A stretch of 64,000 bases of DNA, from contig NZ_QJKB01000002.1 in the NCBI RefSeq assembly GCF_003201815.1, positions 434,001-498,000 of the forward strand. The letters are read 5' to 3'. Both the position numbers and the translations under genes were made by a program. Positions 51,685-60,674 of the stretch are shown here, piece after piece. Below the pieces are notes generated by a model, which ran no database searches, was not told where the DNA came from, and saw only the letters and a list, made by a program, of their open reading frames with translations. Origin of the DNA: Undibacterium pigrum. GTDB lineage: Bacteria > Pseudomonadota > Gammaproteobacteria > Burkholderiales > Burkholderiaceae_D. Numbering within the stretch: the stretch's first letter is position 1; each line of letters begins with the position of its first letter.

Positions 51685-52393
51685 TGACCACGCTCACATC
51701 AGCAGAAAACACATATCCAGCCCCACGCACAGTCTTGATCAGGGTGGGCTGTTTACTGTCATCCTTGAGCAGCAGGCGCAGGCGGCTGATCTGTACATCG
51801 AGAGAGCGGTCCAGCGGGCCGGCATCACGGCCACGGGTTTCTTCTGACAACACATTACGGTCGAGCACATCGCCCGGGTGCTCGACGAAATATTTCAGCA
51901 ATTGATAATCCAGTCCCGTCAGTGCCACCAGTTCACCAGTGTTGTCGGTGACCTTGCGTTCTGTCAGGTCCAGCGTGAAACCCAGGAAACGGTAATAACG
52001 CGGCGCTGCTGCAACATCGGCAATTGCAGTACGGCGCAGTATCGCCTTGATACGCGCCAGCAGTTCACGCGGGTTATAAGGTTTGGCGATATAGTCATCG
52101 GCACCCAGTTCCAGCCCGACAATGCGGTCAGTGTCATCTGAACTGGCAGTCAGCATGATGATGGGTATATTGGATTTTTGCCGCACTACCTTGCACAGGG
52201 CAAAGCCGTCGGTGTCGGGCAACATCACATCCAGTATCACCAGCGACAACTGGTTCATCTGGCTATTGAATTCAGCCACAAAGCTCTCTCCATTGTGTGA
52301 GAGGATGACTTCATACTGATTTTTTTCCAGATAGGTTTTCAGTAACACCCGGGTTTTCTGGTCATCGTCGACTATCAGTATTTTGCGTGTCAT
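51677..52393 (-). CDS. OmpR-family response regulator (GltR-like)
   Basis: Response regulator of 238 aa. Receiver with acidic DDD at the N terminus, phospho-acceptor Asp in LVILDVMLPDTDG and the conserved Lys in YIAKPYNPREL. The C-terminal winged helix (LTGLDYQLLKYFVEHPGDVLDR, then DVQISRLRLLL) is of the OmpR/PhoB type. The ATG at 52393 has GAGG eight bases upstream and is preferred to 52408. It lies 18 bases after the binding-protein gene and overlaps the kinase gene, so all three form one operon. Confidence 0.92.
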   Translation of the reverse strand: MTRKILIVDDDQKTRVLLKTYLEKNQYEVILSHNGESFVAEFNSQMNQLSLVILDVMLPDTDGFALCKVVRQKSNIPIIMLTASSDDTDRIVGLELGADDYIAKPYNPRELLARIKAILRRTAIADVAAAPRYYRFLGFTLDLTERKVTDNTGELVALTGLDYQLLKYFVEHPGDVLDRNVLSEETRGRDAGPLDRSLDVQISRLRLLLKDDSKQPTLIKTVRGAGYVFSADVSVVSA

Positions 52394-52411
52394 CTTTGTC
52401 TGCCTCACATT

Positions 52412-53737
52412 TTATGGAGTTTGTTTTTTATTATTGCCAAATGTCTTATACATCGCCACCAGTCTGGCCTGGGTGTCGGAGGGGCTGACCGTGGCATCGA
52501 TAAAGTATCTGTGTATTACGGCGATGATGGCGTCCTTGCTGGTTTCGTCGGTAGCCATGCGGTGCACCAGGCTGGGCGCTTGCGTGGTTGCGCCCTGGGC
52601 AAAGGCATTCCAGGAAGCACGGGCACAGCTATCCATGCGCGCCGGGTCAGCATCACGCCTTACCGAGACCGAACCCTTGACGGCATTGTAGTCAACCTGC
52701 ACCGCAGGCGTGGCGACCAGGCGGGCCAGTTTTTCTTGGGCGGCGATGCGCGAATAATCGTTGGTGAACATCGAAAAAGTATCGACACTATACAAATGGT
52801 ATTTGCCCGTACCCGGCATGGCCGTGCAGGAGAAAGCCTCGTCCGTGACAAAACCGCCATCATTGAGTTCACCCTTGACCCAGTCACCGGTGATCATCAT
52901 GGCCGCTTCATTTTTTGAAAACTGACGTACCACTTCTGTCCACGGACGTTCATCAACAGGATTATTCATCCAGCTTTTCATCTGGCGCAAGCGTTCCAGC
53001 GCATGGCTGAAGCGTTTGTCCATCACGGCCTGGGCATTTTGTCTGACGAATAATTCGCGATGGTATTCTGGTCCGCCCTCGGCCAGTATCAGGTTTTCAA
53101 ACAGGGTGGCTACTTGCCAGGGTTCGCTGCTTTGTGCCAGTGGTATCAGACCTGCGGCTTTCAGTTTGGCTGCAACCATGACCAGCTCATCCCAGTTTTC
53201 TGGTGGCGAAAGCTTTAGCGTGCTGAATATTTTCTTGTTATAAAACAGGGTGTTGATGCGATGTATGCCCAGCGGTGCAGCCACCACATGCTTGCGGTGC
53301 TGTATCAGGTTTTGTATGGTCGGGAAGAAACTGGTATTCCATTTATTGGCCGCTGCCACCTTGTCCAGCTCCAGCAAGAAACCCAGGTCTGCCCATTCAC
53401 GTATGGAGACACCGATGATTTGCGTGACTTCGGGCGCATCATTGGCCAGTACGCGACTCTTCAATACTTTGCCCGCACCTATGCCTGCACCACCGGGTAT
53501 GCCCGCATCGCGCCAGGTGATACCTTCATCTGCCATGCGTGCCGCCAGCAGGCTGGCCGCCTTGCGTTCGCTGGCCGAGGTCCACCAGTGCAAGACTTGC
53601 AGCGTGCTGTCAGACTGCGGTGTAGCTGCATGGATTTTAGCTGTGCAAAACGCCATGCACAAAACCCCAAGCGCCGCCGCCCTGGCAAAGCGCCAGACGG
53701 GTGGTGATGCAGCGACATGATGGGCGGGCGAAATCAA
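52412..53737 (-). CDS. GtsA-like sugar ABC-type binding protein, linked to a two-component system
   Basis: Periplasmic binding protein of 441 aa. A TTG at 53737 is the only in-frame start that leaves a full signal peptide (about residues 16-38, ending AKIHA). The mature sequence begins LQVLHWWTSASERKAASLL and includes IPGGAGIGAGKVLKSRV and PLGIHRINTLFYNKKIF, strongly like GtsA, the glucose/mannose-binding protein of Pseudomonas. No GtsBCD permease or ATPase follows; instead response regulator and kinase genes do. It could act as a periplasmic sugar sensor for that kinase. Confidence 0.87.
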   Translation of the reverse strand: MISPAHHVAASPPVWRFARAAALGVLCMAFCTAKIHAATPQSDSTLQVLHWWTSASERKAASLLAARMADEGITWRDAGIPGGAGIGAGKVLKSRVLANDAPEVTQIIGVSIREWADLGFLLELDKVAAANKWNTSFFPTIQNLIQHRKHVVAAPLGIHRINTLFYNKKIFSTLKLSPPENWDELVMVAAKLKAAGLIPLAQSSEPWQVATLFENLILAEGGPEYHRELFVRQNAQAVMDKRFSHALERLRQMKSWMNNPVDERPWTEVVRQFSKNEAAMMITGDWVKGELNDGGFVTDEAFSCTAMPGTGKYHLYSVDTFSMFTNDYSRIAAQEKLARLVATPAVQVDYNAVKGSVSVRRDADPARMDSCARASWNAFAQGATTQAPSLVHRMATDETSKDAIIAVIHRYFIDATVSPSDTQARLVAMYKTFGNNKKQTP

Positions 53738-54106
53738 AAGAGCTTTTCCGGGCAGGTTATTGCAGCAGGGAAATCAGGTTTTCAGGATTGATCTGGAAAA
53801 CCGAACCGGATGCATATTACCAAAGGGGGATGCTTTCTGGTAGGCATTGTTCTTTTGTGTACACAATAGGGCCTGGGATGTAATACCTTGCCCTGCTCAC
53901 TTCGGATGTCGCATACGTACAAAGATAAAGTGGCTATACATGCTTGAAAATCGTAGGTTGGGCTACGCTTTACCAGCCCAACACTCGGCGTTTAGATGAC
54001 GTATACGTTTCTTGAGGCCCAGTGTTGGGCTGATACCCCGTAGCCCAACCTACACGAGTCGTAGGCCTTCTATATTTCTTTAAGAGTGACCGGCACCGTA
54101 TTTTGA
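53738..54106. other. Intergenic region with a palindromic repeat
   Basis: About 370 bases without a gene. The left part should hold the promoter of the binding-protein/two-component operon. A roughly 100-bp hairpin repeat occupies 53953-54053. Confidence 0.55.
53953..54053. repeat. GTAGGTTGGGCTACG hairpin repeat
   Basis: A 15-bp perfect terminal inverted repeat (53953-53967 with 54039-54053), with an inner AGCCCAACACT/AGTGTTGGGCT pair. This GTAGGTTGGG-type dispersed palindrome is common in proteobacterial intergenic regions, and may serve as a transcription end for both flanking operons. Confidence 0.8.
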
Positions 54107-55603
54107 TCAATCCCTTTTCCTCACGACCGCCCTCTCCAACAAATCAAACCCCCACTGCGTCAGCAAAGCCAAAGCCGCAGCAGGCAAGGCACCTGCCAGC
54201 AACATCTGGTTGTCATTCAAGGCCAGGCCTATGGTGATGCGCTCGCCGTAACCACCGGCACCGATGAAGGCGGCGATGGTTGCTGTGCCTACACTCATGA
54301 CAGCTGCCGTCTTCACACCCGCCAGTATCATGGGTAGGGCCAGAGGCAAGTCTATATTCAGCAAACGGTCACGGGCTGACAAACCCAGGGCCTGTGCTGC
54401 GAGGCGCAATCCGGCTGCTACCTGTACCAGACCTACACAGGTATTACGGACGATAGGCAGCAAGGCATACAGCGACAGGGTGATCAGCGCGGGGACAAAA
54501 CCTATCCTGCCCAGCAGAGGGATCAGCATCGCCAGCAAGGCCAGTGAGGGGATAGTTTGCAAAATGCCGACAGTCGCCATGACAAGCTCACGCAAGCGTG
54601 GGGCAAAGGCAGCGATGATACCCAGTGGGATTCCTACCAGGCAGGCCAGCGCAACTGACAGCAATACCAGTGTCAGATGCTGCCAGGTCAGCTTCAAAAA
54701 ATCTGCGCCAAATAATTTGGACATGAAACCTGCTCGTTCAACGCTTGCCGGTGACTTTGCCAAAAATTGCTGCGCTGCCTGGGCAAAGCTCTGCCCGTCA
54801 ATTTCTACCGCTGCATTCATCGCTATCATTTGCGCATTATCTATCTTGCCCTCCAGTTTCTGTATTGCTGCCCAGGCTTGCGGGAAGCGCGCAGGCACAT
54901 CCAGACGATAAAGCAAGACCGCGTCATAACGCGGGAAATAATTTGCATCATCCTGCAGCACGCGCAAGCCCAGTTGTTTGATCTTGGCATCGGTAGAGTA
55001 AATATCGATGACATCTACCTGTTTCGCAGTCAGGGCTTCGTAGGCGATGCCATGATCCAGTCCACTGGCTTGTTGCGGCAAGTGATAACGTTTGACCAGG
55101 CCTGGCCAGCCATCTGCGCGGCCTAAAAATTCATGGGAGAGACCAAAGCGTAATGCAGTTTTTTTTGCCAGATCAGTCAGTGATTTGATATCTCCGGCTT
55201 CTGGCCGCATTGCCAGCGCATAGGTATTATTAAAACCCAGAGGTACGGCAACACCCAGGCCCTGTTTAGCCAGTTCAGTCTGCATCTCCTGCATGCTGAT
55301 TGCTTGCTCATGTTTCAGTATCTCGGTATTGATGGTGCCCATGTACTCGGGATAAACATCAATGCTGCCATTCTTGAGCGCGTTGAAGACGATGGCAGTG
55401 TTACCCAGCCCTTGCTGGTGCAATGCAGGACTATGGGCAGCAGCAGTCTGCGTCAGGATTTCTCCCAGCACATAGGATTCAGTAAAGCGTTTGGAACCGA
55501 CTTTGAGCGTATCAGCGGCCTGTGCCTGTACTGCAAAACTGCTTAGCAATAACAGTTTCAAGACTAAAGACAAAAGATATTGCAGCCTGCACCAGATCAG
55601 CAT
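54107..55603 (-). CDS. Fused osmoprotectant-type binding protein and ABC permease (OpuC/ProWX-like)
   Basis: Fusion of 498 aa. A signal peptide (ending VQAQAAD) leads into a periplasmic OpuAC-like binding domain (residues 32-300, VGSKRFTESYVLGEIL), then a BPD_transp_1 permease with about five helices and the EAA-like segment GLRLAAQALGLSARDRLLNIDLPLALP. Fusion of binding protein and permease is known in betaine/choline/glycine-betaine systems. No ATPase gene is adjacent, so the ABC subunit must be encoded elsewhere. Substrate is likely a quaternary amine, by family only. Confidence 0.88.
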   Translation of the reverse strand: MLIWCRLQYLLSLVLKLLLLSSFAVQAQAADTLKVGSKRFTESYVLGEILTQTAAAHSPALHQQGLGNTAIVFNALKNGSIDVYPEYMGTINTEILKHEQAISMQEMQTELAKQGLGVAVPLGFNNTYALAMRPEAGDIKSLTDLAKKTALRFGLSHEFLGRADGWPGLVKRYHLPQQASGLDHGIAYEALTAKQVDVIDIYSTDAKIKQLGLRVLQDDANYFPRYDAVLLYRLDVPARFPQAWAAIQKLEGKIDNAQMIAMNAAVEIDGQSFAQAAQQFLAKSPASVERAGFMSKLFGADFLKLTWQHLTLVLLSVALACLVGIPLGIIAAFAPRLRELVMATVGILQTIPSLALLAMLIPLLGRIGFVPALITLSLYALLPIVRNTCVGLVQVAAGLRLAAQALGLSARDRLLNIDLPLALPMILAGVKTAAVMSVGTATIAAFIGAGGYGERITIGLALNDNQMLLAGALPAAALALLTQWGFDLLERAVVRKRD

Positions 55604-55771
55604 GGGTTTGCGCTCCGCTAAATTGTGACCGAAACTGCGATGGGGTATTTACCTTGTATTCTACATGGCGTTTGCCAATGTCCAATTCCACCCTGATTCT
55701 GGCTGAACCGCCGCTACTCCTGTTTCTGACTCAGACTTACACTGCAAACTCCAGATAAATCAGGAGCTGCC

Positions 55772-56641
55772 ATGCCAAGCGCAGGAACGACGCACATATC
55801 AATTGTAGTAAGCACATTTAGCACTAAACAGGACATGCGTGCCGATGACCCGCTCAGCGACTTCAGTGCTCGCGAGATCATGCTCAATGAAATCAGCAAG
55901 CGTGTCTATGTTACGGGCACAGGGCCAGCCGTCATTGTCATGACAGAGATGCCCGGCATCAGTCCGCATGTGGCGCGCTTTGCGCGCTGGGTGCGTGATG
56001 CGGGTTTTACGGTGTATATGCCTTCTTTGTTCGGACGCGATGGCGTGGTGGCATCGGCAGAAGAGGGCGCTGCGGTATTCCAGAAAGCCTGTGTCAGTGC
56101 AGAATTTCGTGCTTTTGCAGGCAAAGGATCCAGCCCCGTCACTTTGTGGCTGAGGGCGCTGGCAAGACTGGCGCATGAAGAATCTGGCGGACCAGGTGTA
56201 GGGGCTATAGGCATGTGCTTCACCGGTAATTTTGCCTTGTCGATGATGCTGGAGCCAGCGGTGCTTGCACCAGTGGTATCGCAACCATCCCTGCCCATGG
56301 ATGACCCGGCAGGAACGGGGATGGATGCGGCCGATTTGCAAGCCGTACGCCAGCGTCTCGAGGCAGAAGACCTGACTGTCATGGCTTACCGTTTTGCTGG
56401 CGATGCATTTTGCCGCGCCCAGCGTTTTGCCGCATTTTCAGAAGCCTTGGGTGAACGCTTCGTCAGCAAGGTATTGCCAGACAGCGCCGCCAGTCAGGAT
56501 ACTGCCCCTTTCTTTACACGTTATGTGACTACACCGCATAGCGTAGTAACGGCGCACCTGATCGATGAGGCAGGGCAGCCAACTATCGCTGCAAGGGATG
56601 AGATACTGGATTTTTTTGCCAGCAGGCTTAAACCAATGTAA
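55772..56641 (+). CDS. Dienelactone hydrolase family protein
   Basis: Alpha/beta-hydrolase of 289 aa resembling dienelactone hydrolase. The nucleophile elbow is GMCFTG with a Cys, as in carboxymethylenebutenolidase, and the segment AVIVMTEMPGISPHVARFARWVRDAGFTV matches the family start. An Asp in AYRFAGDAFC and His in TPHSVVTAHL are the likely remaining triad members. The first 30 residues are not conserved, so an in-frame ATG at 55835 is an alternative start. No aromatic-ring-cleavage genes are nearby, so the native substrate is open. Confidence 0.85.
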   Translation: MPSAGTTHISIVVSTFSTKQDMRADDPLSDFSAREIMLNEISKRVYVTGTGPAVIVMTEMPGISPHVARFARWVRDAGFTVYMPSLFGRDGVVASAEEGAAVFQKACVSAEFRAFAGKGSSPVTLWLRALARLAHEESGGPGVGAIGMCFTGNFALSMMLEPAVLAPVVSQPSLPMDDPAGTGMDAADLQAVRQRLEAEDLTVMAYRFAGDAFCRAQRFAAFSEALGERFVSKVLPDSAASQDTAPFFTRYVTTPHSVVTAHLIDEAGQPTIAARDEILDFFASRLKPM

Positions 56642-56670
56642 AAAAAATGCCTGGACCAGGATCCAGGCAT
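56641..56670 (-). terminator. Terminator of the glycerophosphodiesterase gene
   Basis: A 9-bp stem (56647-56655 with 56662-56670) with seven T on the minus strand. It lies 24 bases past the minus-strand stop and just after the convergent gene, so it could serve both. Confidence 0.85.
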
Positions 56671-56693
56671 TTGCATTCACTATCTTCAGATCA

Positions 56694-57857
56694 TTACTTT
56701 TTGAATGCAGTCACGGCAGCACGGCCAACAGCTGGATCATCGGTAAAGAAACCATCTATGCCTGCTTTAAGATAGGCTGTGATTTCTGCAATGGAATCAC
56801 CGCGCTGTGTCAATGAAGCAGCATCACCCAGACGCATACTAGGCGGCAGGAAAGGGTTTTCCGGGCGCAGTGTCCAGGTATGGACTTTCAAACCGGCAGC
56901 ATGGGCATCAGTGACAAAGCTGGTGGCCGCACCCAGTTCATTCTTTGCGTCACGCGGAATGATGACTTCCTTGTACGGTGACACCGCATCTGCATATTGC
57001 GCGATTTCTTTCAGACCGGCAGGTTTGACGAGATCTGCATAAGTACGGCTGCTGCCCGCAGCAACGAAGTCATACGGCGCATTGCGTGGTACGCCATTGA
57101 CAGGCGGGTTCAAGGGATTGTCTATCAATTGCACCAGACGCATTTCTGTCATGCCGCGTAACTCTTTCAGGTTGGCGACTTCAAAAGACTGAATGAAGAC
57201 GGCTGCATTCTTACCCTTATAGCCATTCGCTACCAGTACATCGACCAGACGTTTTTCCAGAGGCAGGCCTATGGATTTGAAATAAGTCGGGTGCTTGGTT
57301 TCTGGATAGATACCGATGACGCGGTTTTTTTCTTTCGCCTGTTGTTTGACGAGATCAATCACTTCTTGCAGTGTTGGTACTTCAAACTGACCATCATAAG
57401 CCGTGTTGGCTGGGCGGTTAGCCGGGATGCGTTCCTTGGCGCGCAGGGTCTTCAATTCTGCCAGCGTGAAATCTTCCGTAAACCAGCCTGCGACAGGGAT
57501 GCCATCTATGGTCTTGGTCGCTTTGCGGCCAGCAAATTGCGCCAGTGTGGAGACATTGGTGGTGCCAGAAATTTCATTTTCATGACGCGCTACCAGTACA
57601 CCATCCTTGGTTGCGACCAGATCAGGTTCAACGATATCAGCGCCGTCATCTATGGCTTTTTGATATGAAGCCAGGGTATGTTCAGGGCGCAGGGCAGATG
57701 CACCACGGTGACCGGTGACTGTAGGCAGTGGTGGCCAGGATAAGCCAGGATTCTGGAAATCTACAGGCTCAGTGCTACTGCCACCGCAGGCACTCAGACT
57801 CATAGTGGCAAAGACTGCGCACAGTAAGCGCGCAGTATGTTTGGACAAGTGTTTCAT
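56694..57857 (-). CDS. Glycerophosphodiester phosphodiesterase, lipoprotein (GlpQ-like)
   Basis: Exported phosphodiesterase of 387 aa with a lipobox LSACG. The GDPD domain shows HRGASALRPEHTLASYQKAIDDGADIVEPDL (catalytic His and metal ligands), later KDGVLVARHENEI, and VIGIYPETKHPTYF. The reaction is hydrolysis of glycerophosphodiesters to glycerol 3-phosphate plus an alcohol. The ATG at 57857 follows GAGGAAG. No glpT-type transporter is adjacent. Confidence 0.92.
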   Translation of the reverse strand: MKHLSKHTARLLCAVFATMSLSACGGSSTEPVDFQNPGLSWPPLPTVTGHRGASALRPEHTLASYQKAIDDGADIVEPDLVATKDGVLVARHENEISGTTNVSTLAQFAGRKATKTIDGIPVAGWFTEDFTLAELKTLRAKERIPANRPANTAYDGQFEVPTLQEVIDLVKQQAKEKNRVIGIYPETKHPTYFKSIGLPLEKRLVDVLVANGYKGKNAAVFIQSFEVANLKELRGMTEMRLVQLIDNPLNPPVNGVPRNAPYDFVAAGSSRTYADLVKPAGLKEIAQYADAVSPYKEVIIPRDAKNELGAATSFVTDAHAAGLKVHTWTLRPENPFLPPSMRLGDAASLTQRGDSIAEITAYLKAGIDGFFTDDPAVGRAAVTAFKK

Positions 57858-58024
57858 CAAAGTCTTCCTCTATATGCATTGCAAGAAAATGGTGCCAAAC
57901 TTATTGGCCAGAAATGCTTCGCAGCCATCAGTATGGCGATGGCAGGAATGTAATGCGAAAGAATGACTAGATGATGACTTGTGGAAATATTTATGCGCTC
58001 AGAGCTTGCTATGGAATGGCGAGT

Positions 58025-58420
58025 TTACATGCTGCTGTAAAACGGCTTATCAACGAAAACCAGTTTTTCGTTTGTCAGCACGTGGATTGCTTCTATGGCC
58101 AGGGCTTTTGCTGTTGGCGTATCCAAGGGAGCGATGCTGCTGTCCAGTACAGCTTCAATCTGTTTTTGGTCGCTAATTGACTTGGCAGAAAAGGCATCAA
58201 CCATGAAGATGTATTGCTCGTGTCCATGCAATAAGAAATACCAGTAATAGCCCTCACGCATGGCATAAGTACTGCTTACCAACTGCACACAAAATAATTG
58301 ACGCTCTTCGTCTATTACCCACTCTGCATTAATGTGTGGGCAGCGTTCAGACGAGACATGGCGTTGGAGTTCAATTTTTTGTAATTCAGTTTCTGTCAGT
58401 GGTCGTTTGATAAGAGTCAT
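58025..58420 (-). CDS. Uncharacterised small protein
   Basis: Predicted cytoplasmic protein of 131 aa. The ATG at 58420 has GGGA six bases upstream and is preferred to 58426. The sequence alternates helix and strand (CPHINAEWVIDEERQLFCVQLVSS, GYYWYFLLHGHEQYIFMVD), compatible with a small alpha/beta domain, and has no recognised motif. The start of its coding region is near the terminator of the reductase gene. It was not assigned a function. Confidence 0.65.
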   Translation of the reverse strand: MTLIKRPLTETELQKIELQRHVSSERCPHINAEWVIDEERQLFCVQLVSSTYAMREGYYWYFLLHGHEQYIFMVDAFSAKSISDQKQIEAVLDSSIAPLDTPTAKALAIEAIHVLTNEKLVFVDKPFYSSM

Positions 58421-58456
58421 AAGCATCCCGATGTTGATAGGTCTTATTAAAGCATA

Positions 58457-58485
58457 AAAGCGGCATTGATTTTCAATGCCGCTTT
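58457..58485 (-). terminator. Terminator of the Old Yellow Enzyme gene
   Basis: A 13-bp perfect stem (58457-58469 with 58473-58485) around three T, followed on the minus strand by a T-rich stretch. It lies 47 bases past the reductase stop. Confidence 0.8.
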
Positions 58486-58531
58486 AACTTTGGCTATATC
58501 GATAGCCATGACTCAAGATGAAACCAGTGAA

Positions 58532-59596
58532 TTATGCAGCTTGCAGACTAGGATAATCCGTATAACCTTTTGCACCCGGTGTATAGAAAGTCGCTGCATC
58601 AGGTGCATTCAAAGCTGCGCCTTCCTTAATGCGTGCAGGCAGGTCAGGGTTAGCCAGGAAGCTGGTGCCAAATGCTACTGCATCCAGTGTGGAGTTGCTG
58701 ATCGCTTGCGCAGCTTCGTCGGCGTTGTAACCCATATTGCCGATCAACACGCCTTTGTAGTTAGCACGGGCGATCGTCAATACATCGCCAGTTTGAGCCT
58801 GGAAAAAATCAGAGCGCATCACATGCAAATAGGCCAGGTTGAATTCATTCAGACGTGTCGTCAGATAAGAAATCAAAGCCAGCGGATCGCTGTCTTTCAT
58901 GCTGTTATAGCTGTTGATGGGGGACAGGCGCAGGCCGACTTTATCAGAGCCAATTGCCGCACTGACGGCAGTCAATACTTCAAACAAAAAGCGTGCACGG
59001 TTTTCTATAGAGCCACCATAGCTGTCAGTGCGCTGGTTGGCACTGTCACGCAGAAATTCGTCGATCAGATAGCCATTGGCACCATGTACCTCCACGCCAT
59101 CAAAGCCAGCAGCAATCGCATTTTTTGCGCCTTGTGCATAAGCCGCAACCAGAGCAGGGATTTCATCCAGACGCAATTCACGTGGCACTGCATTCGGGAT
59201 TTTGCCGTTTGGCGTATGCACTTCGCTGTCAATCGCGATGGCGCTGGGGCCGACGTTTTCCACACCATTATTGAATGCAGGAACAGCGGCGCGGCCAGCG
59301 TGCCAGATTTGCATGAAGATCTTGCCGCCTTTGGCGTGCACTGCTTCAGTCACTTGTTTCCATGCCGTGACTTGTTCGGCATTGTAGATGCCAGGTTCTG
59401 CATAGAAGGCGGATGTATTTTCAGCCACCATGGTGCACTCAGTCACGATCAGGCCTGCGCTAGCGCGCTGGCTATAGTATTCGGCCATCAGAGCGTTCGG
59501 CATATGGCCAGCATCAGCACGCGCACGTGTCAAAGGGGCCATCAGGATGCGATTAGCGAGGGAAACAGAACCGGTTTGCAGAGGATTGAATAACAT
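58532..59596 (-). CDS. Old Yellow Enzyme-family alkene reductase (NemA-like)
   Basis: FMN-dependent NADPH oxidoreductase of 354 aa. It begins LFNPLQTGSVSLANRILMAPLTRARAD and carries MQIWHAGR, GVEVHGANGYLIDEFLRD (substrate His/Asn pair region), RAR and GNMGYNADEA, all typical of the OYE/NemA/XenA-B group that reduces N-ethylmaleimide, enones and nitroesters. A TetR gene lies directly upstream in the same direction, and an operator with the same core as the one before tetR precedes this gene (59726-59740). It is therefore probably induced by electrophiles. Confidence 0.93.
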   Translation of the reverse strand: MLFNPLQTGSVSLANRILMAPLTRARADAGHMPNALMAEYYSQRASAGLIVTECTMVAENTSAFYAEPGIYNAEQVTAWKQVTEAVHAKGGKIFMQIWHAGRAAVPAFNNGVENVGPSAIAIDSEVHTPNGKIPNAVPRELRLDEIPALVAAYAQGAKNAIAAGFDGVEVHGANGYLIDEFLRDSANQRTDSYGGSIENRARFLFEVLTAVSAAIGSDKVGLRLSPINSYNSMKDSDPLALISYLTTRLNEFNLAYLHVMRSDFFQAQTGDVLTIARANYKGVLIGNMGYNADEAAQAISNSTLDAVAFGTSFLANPDLPARIKEGAALNAPDAATFYTPGAKGYTDYPSLQAA

Positions 59597-59725
59597 TTCT
59601 TAATTCCTTTATTGGGCGTGTTGGGCAGCAAAAAAACTTGTGAGCAAACTTATGGCAAAACTTGACTGGGTAAGCAAATCCAGAACTCTATGTGTAGCCA
59701 ACCCAGGGTACTTCAAGATAAAAAT

Positions 59726-59740
59726 TAGACTGGTCGTCTA
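59726..59740 (-). promoter_or_regulatory. TetR operator upstream of the OYE gene
   Basis: TAGACTGGTCGTCTA, a near-perfect dyad matching the site at 60426-60440 in 13 of 15 positions. It lies 130 bases before the reductase start. Confidence 0.75.
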
Positions 59741-59816
59741 GAAAAAACTGATAAGAATAAATGTTTTATAAAATGTTTACTAAAAGGGATGCACTTGATG
59801 TTTCAGGCTCAGAACT

Positions 59817-60404
59817 TTACAGCTTGAGCATCTTGCGGGTAGCCAGCATGGCACTTTCCAGCGCACTCATGTCACGCCGCATCTTGGTCAGCAAGGTGGC
59901 ACCCAGCCACATCTGGTACAGGGTCAGTGCGCAATGGTCTGCGTCAAGGTCAGCCGGCAGCGAACCATCGATGATACCTTCGCGCATGCAATCTGCCAGC
60001 CTGGCAATAATGCTATCAGTCCCATGTTGCAAGGCCAGTCGCATGGCTTCAGACAAGTCTGAGACTTCACCCCCCAGCTTGGCTGCCAGACACTGGCATT
60101 GCACACCCTCACCCGGACGCTCAGGCAACCAGCCCTGCCAGTAACGCATCAGGCGCTTGGCTGCAGGTATGTCCTGATTTTTCAACACCACATCAACGGC
60201 TGCCAGATAACCGGCAAAGTAATCTTCCAGCAAGGCTTCGCCAAATAATTCCTTGGACTTGAAATAATGATAAAACGAGCCTTTGGGTACTGCCGCCGCC
60301 TTCAATACCTCGTTCAAGCCAACCACGGAAAAGCCCTTACCCAGGATAATGGGTTTGGCTGTATCGAGGATATGTTGCCTGACATCGGTGCGCGGAGTAT
60401 TCAT
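59817..60404 (-). CDS. TetR/AcrR-family repressor (NemR-like)
   Basis: Repressor of 195 aa. The N-terminal HTH is VRQHILDTAKPIILGKGFSVVGLNEVLKAAAVPKGSFYHYFKSKE, followed by a helical ligand domain with WQGWLPERPGEGVQCQCLAAKL containing two near-adjacent Cys that could sense electrophiles as in NemR. Two matching dyads, one before this gene (60426-60440) and one before the reductase (59726-59740), indicate self-control and control of the reductase. The C-terminal helices are of standard length. Confidence 0.9.
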   Translation of the reverse strand: MNTPRTDVRQHILDTAKPIILGKGFSVVGLNEVLKAAAVPKGSFYHYFKSKELFGEALLEDYFAGYLAAVDVVLKNQDIPAAKRLMRYWQGWLPERPGEGVQCQCLAAKLGGEVSDLSEAMRLALQHGTDSIIARLADCMREGIIDGSLPADLDADHCALTLYQMWLGATLLTKMRRDMSALESAMLATRKMLKL

Positions 60405-60425
60405 AGCTTGAATTCTAAAACAAAT

Positions 60426-60440
60426 TAGACCAGTCGTCTA
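60426..60440 (-). promoter_or_regulatory. TetR operator upstream of its own gene
   Basis: TAGACCAGTCGTCTA, 22 bases before the tetR start, sharing the TAGAC-N-N-GTCGTCTA form with the site before the reductase gene. Position fits autorepression. Confidence 0.78.
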
Positions 60441-60674
60441 GTAAATTTTTGAAAGAGGAAAAATGAGAGTGGATAGAGACATGGGCTGGCGCTGACAAAG
60501 GCTTTTTATGAGGGAAATGAAACGCTAACCGCTTATATTAAGTATGTACATTCGTCAGTGACAAACGGCGCTGGGCTCCAGCCTGGCGGCGTTCGTTGAT
60601 CACCATAGACATTTTTTTGCTGGCAAGGATCAAAAGCTAAAGTTATGGCAAAAAAATTGCGATTCCCTAATCCA

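Noticed and set aside
58466..59593. Plus-strand reading frame of 375 codons opposite the Old Yellow Enzyme gene
   Set aside because: Its composition (Cys, His, Ile rich) and lack of motifs mark it as a shadow; the minus-strand enzyme has many diagnostic motifs.
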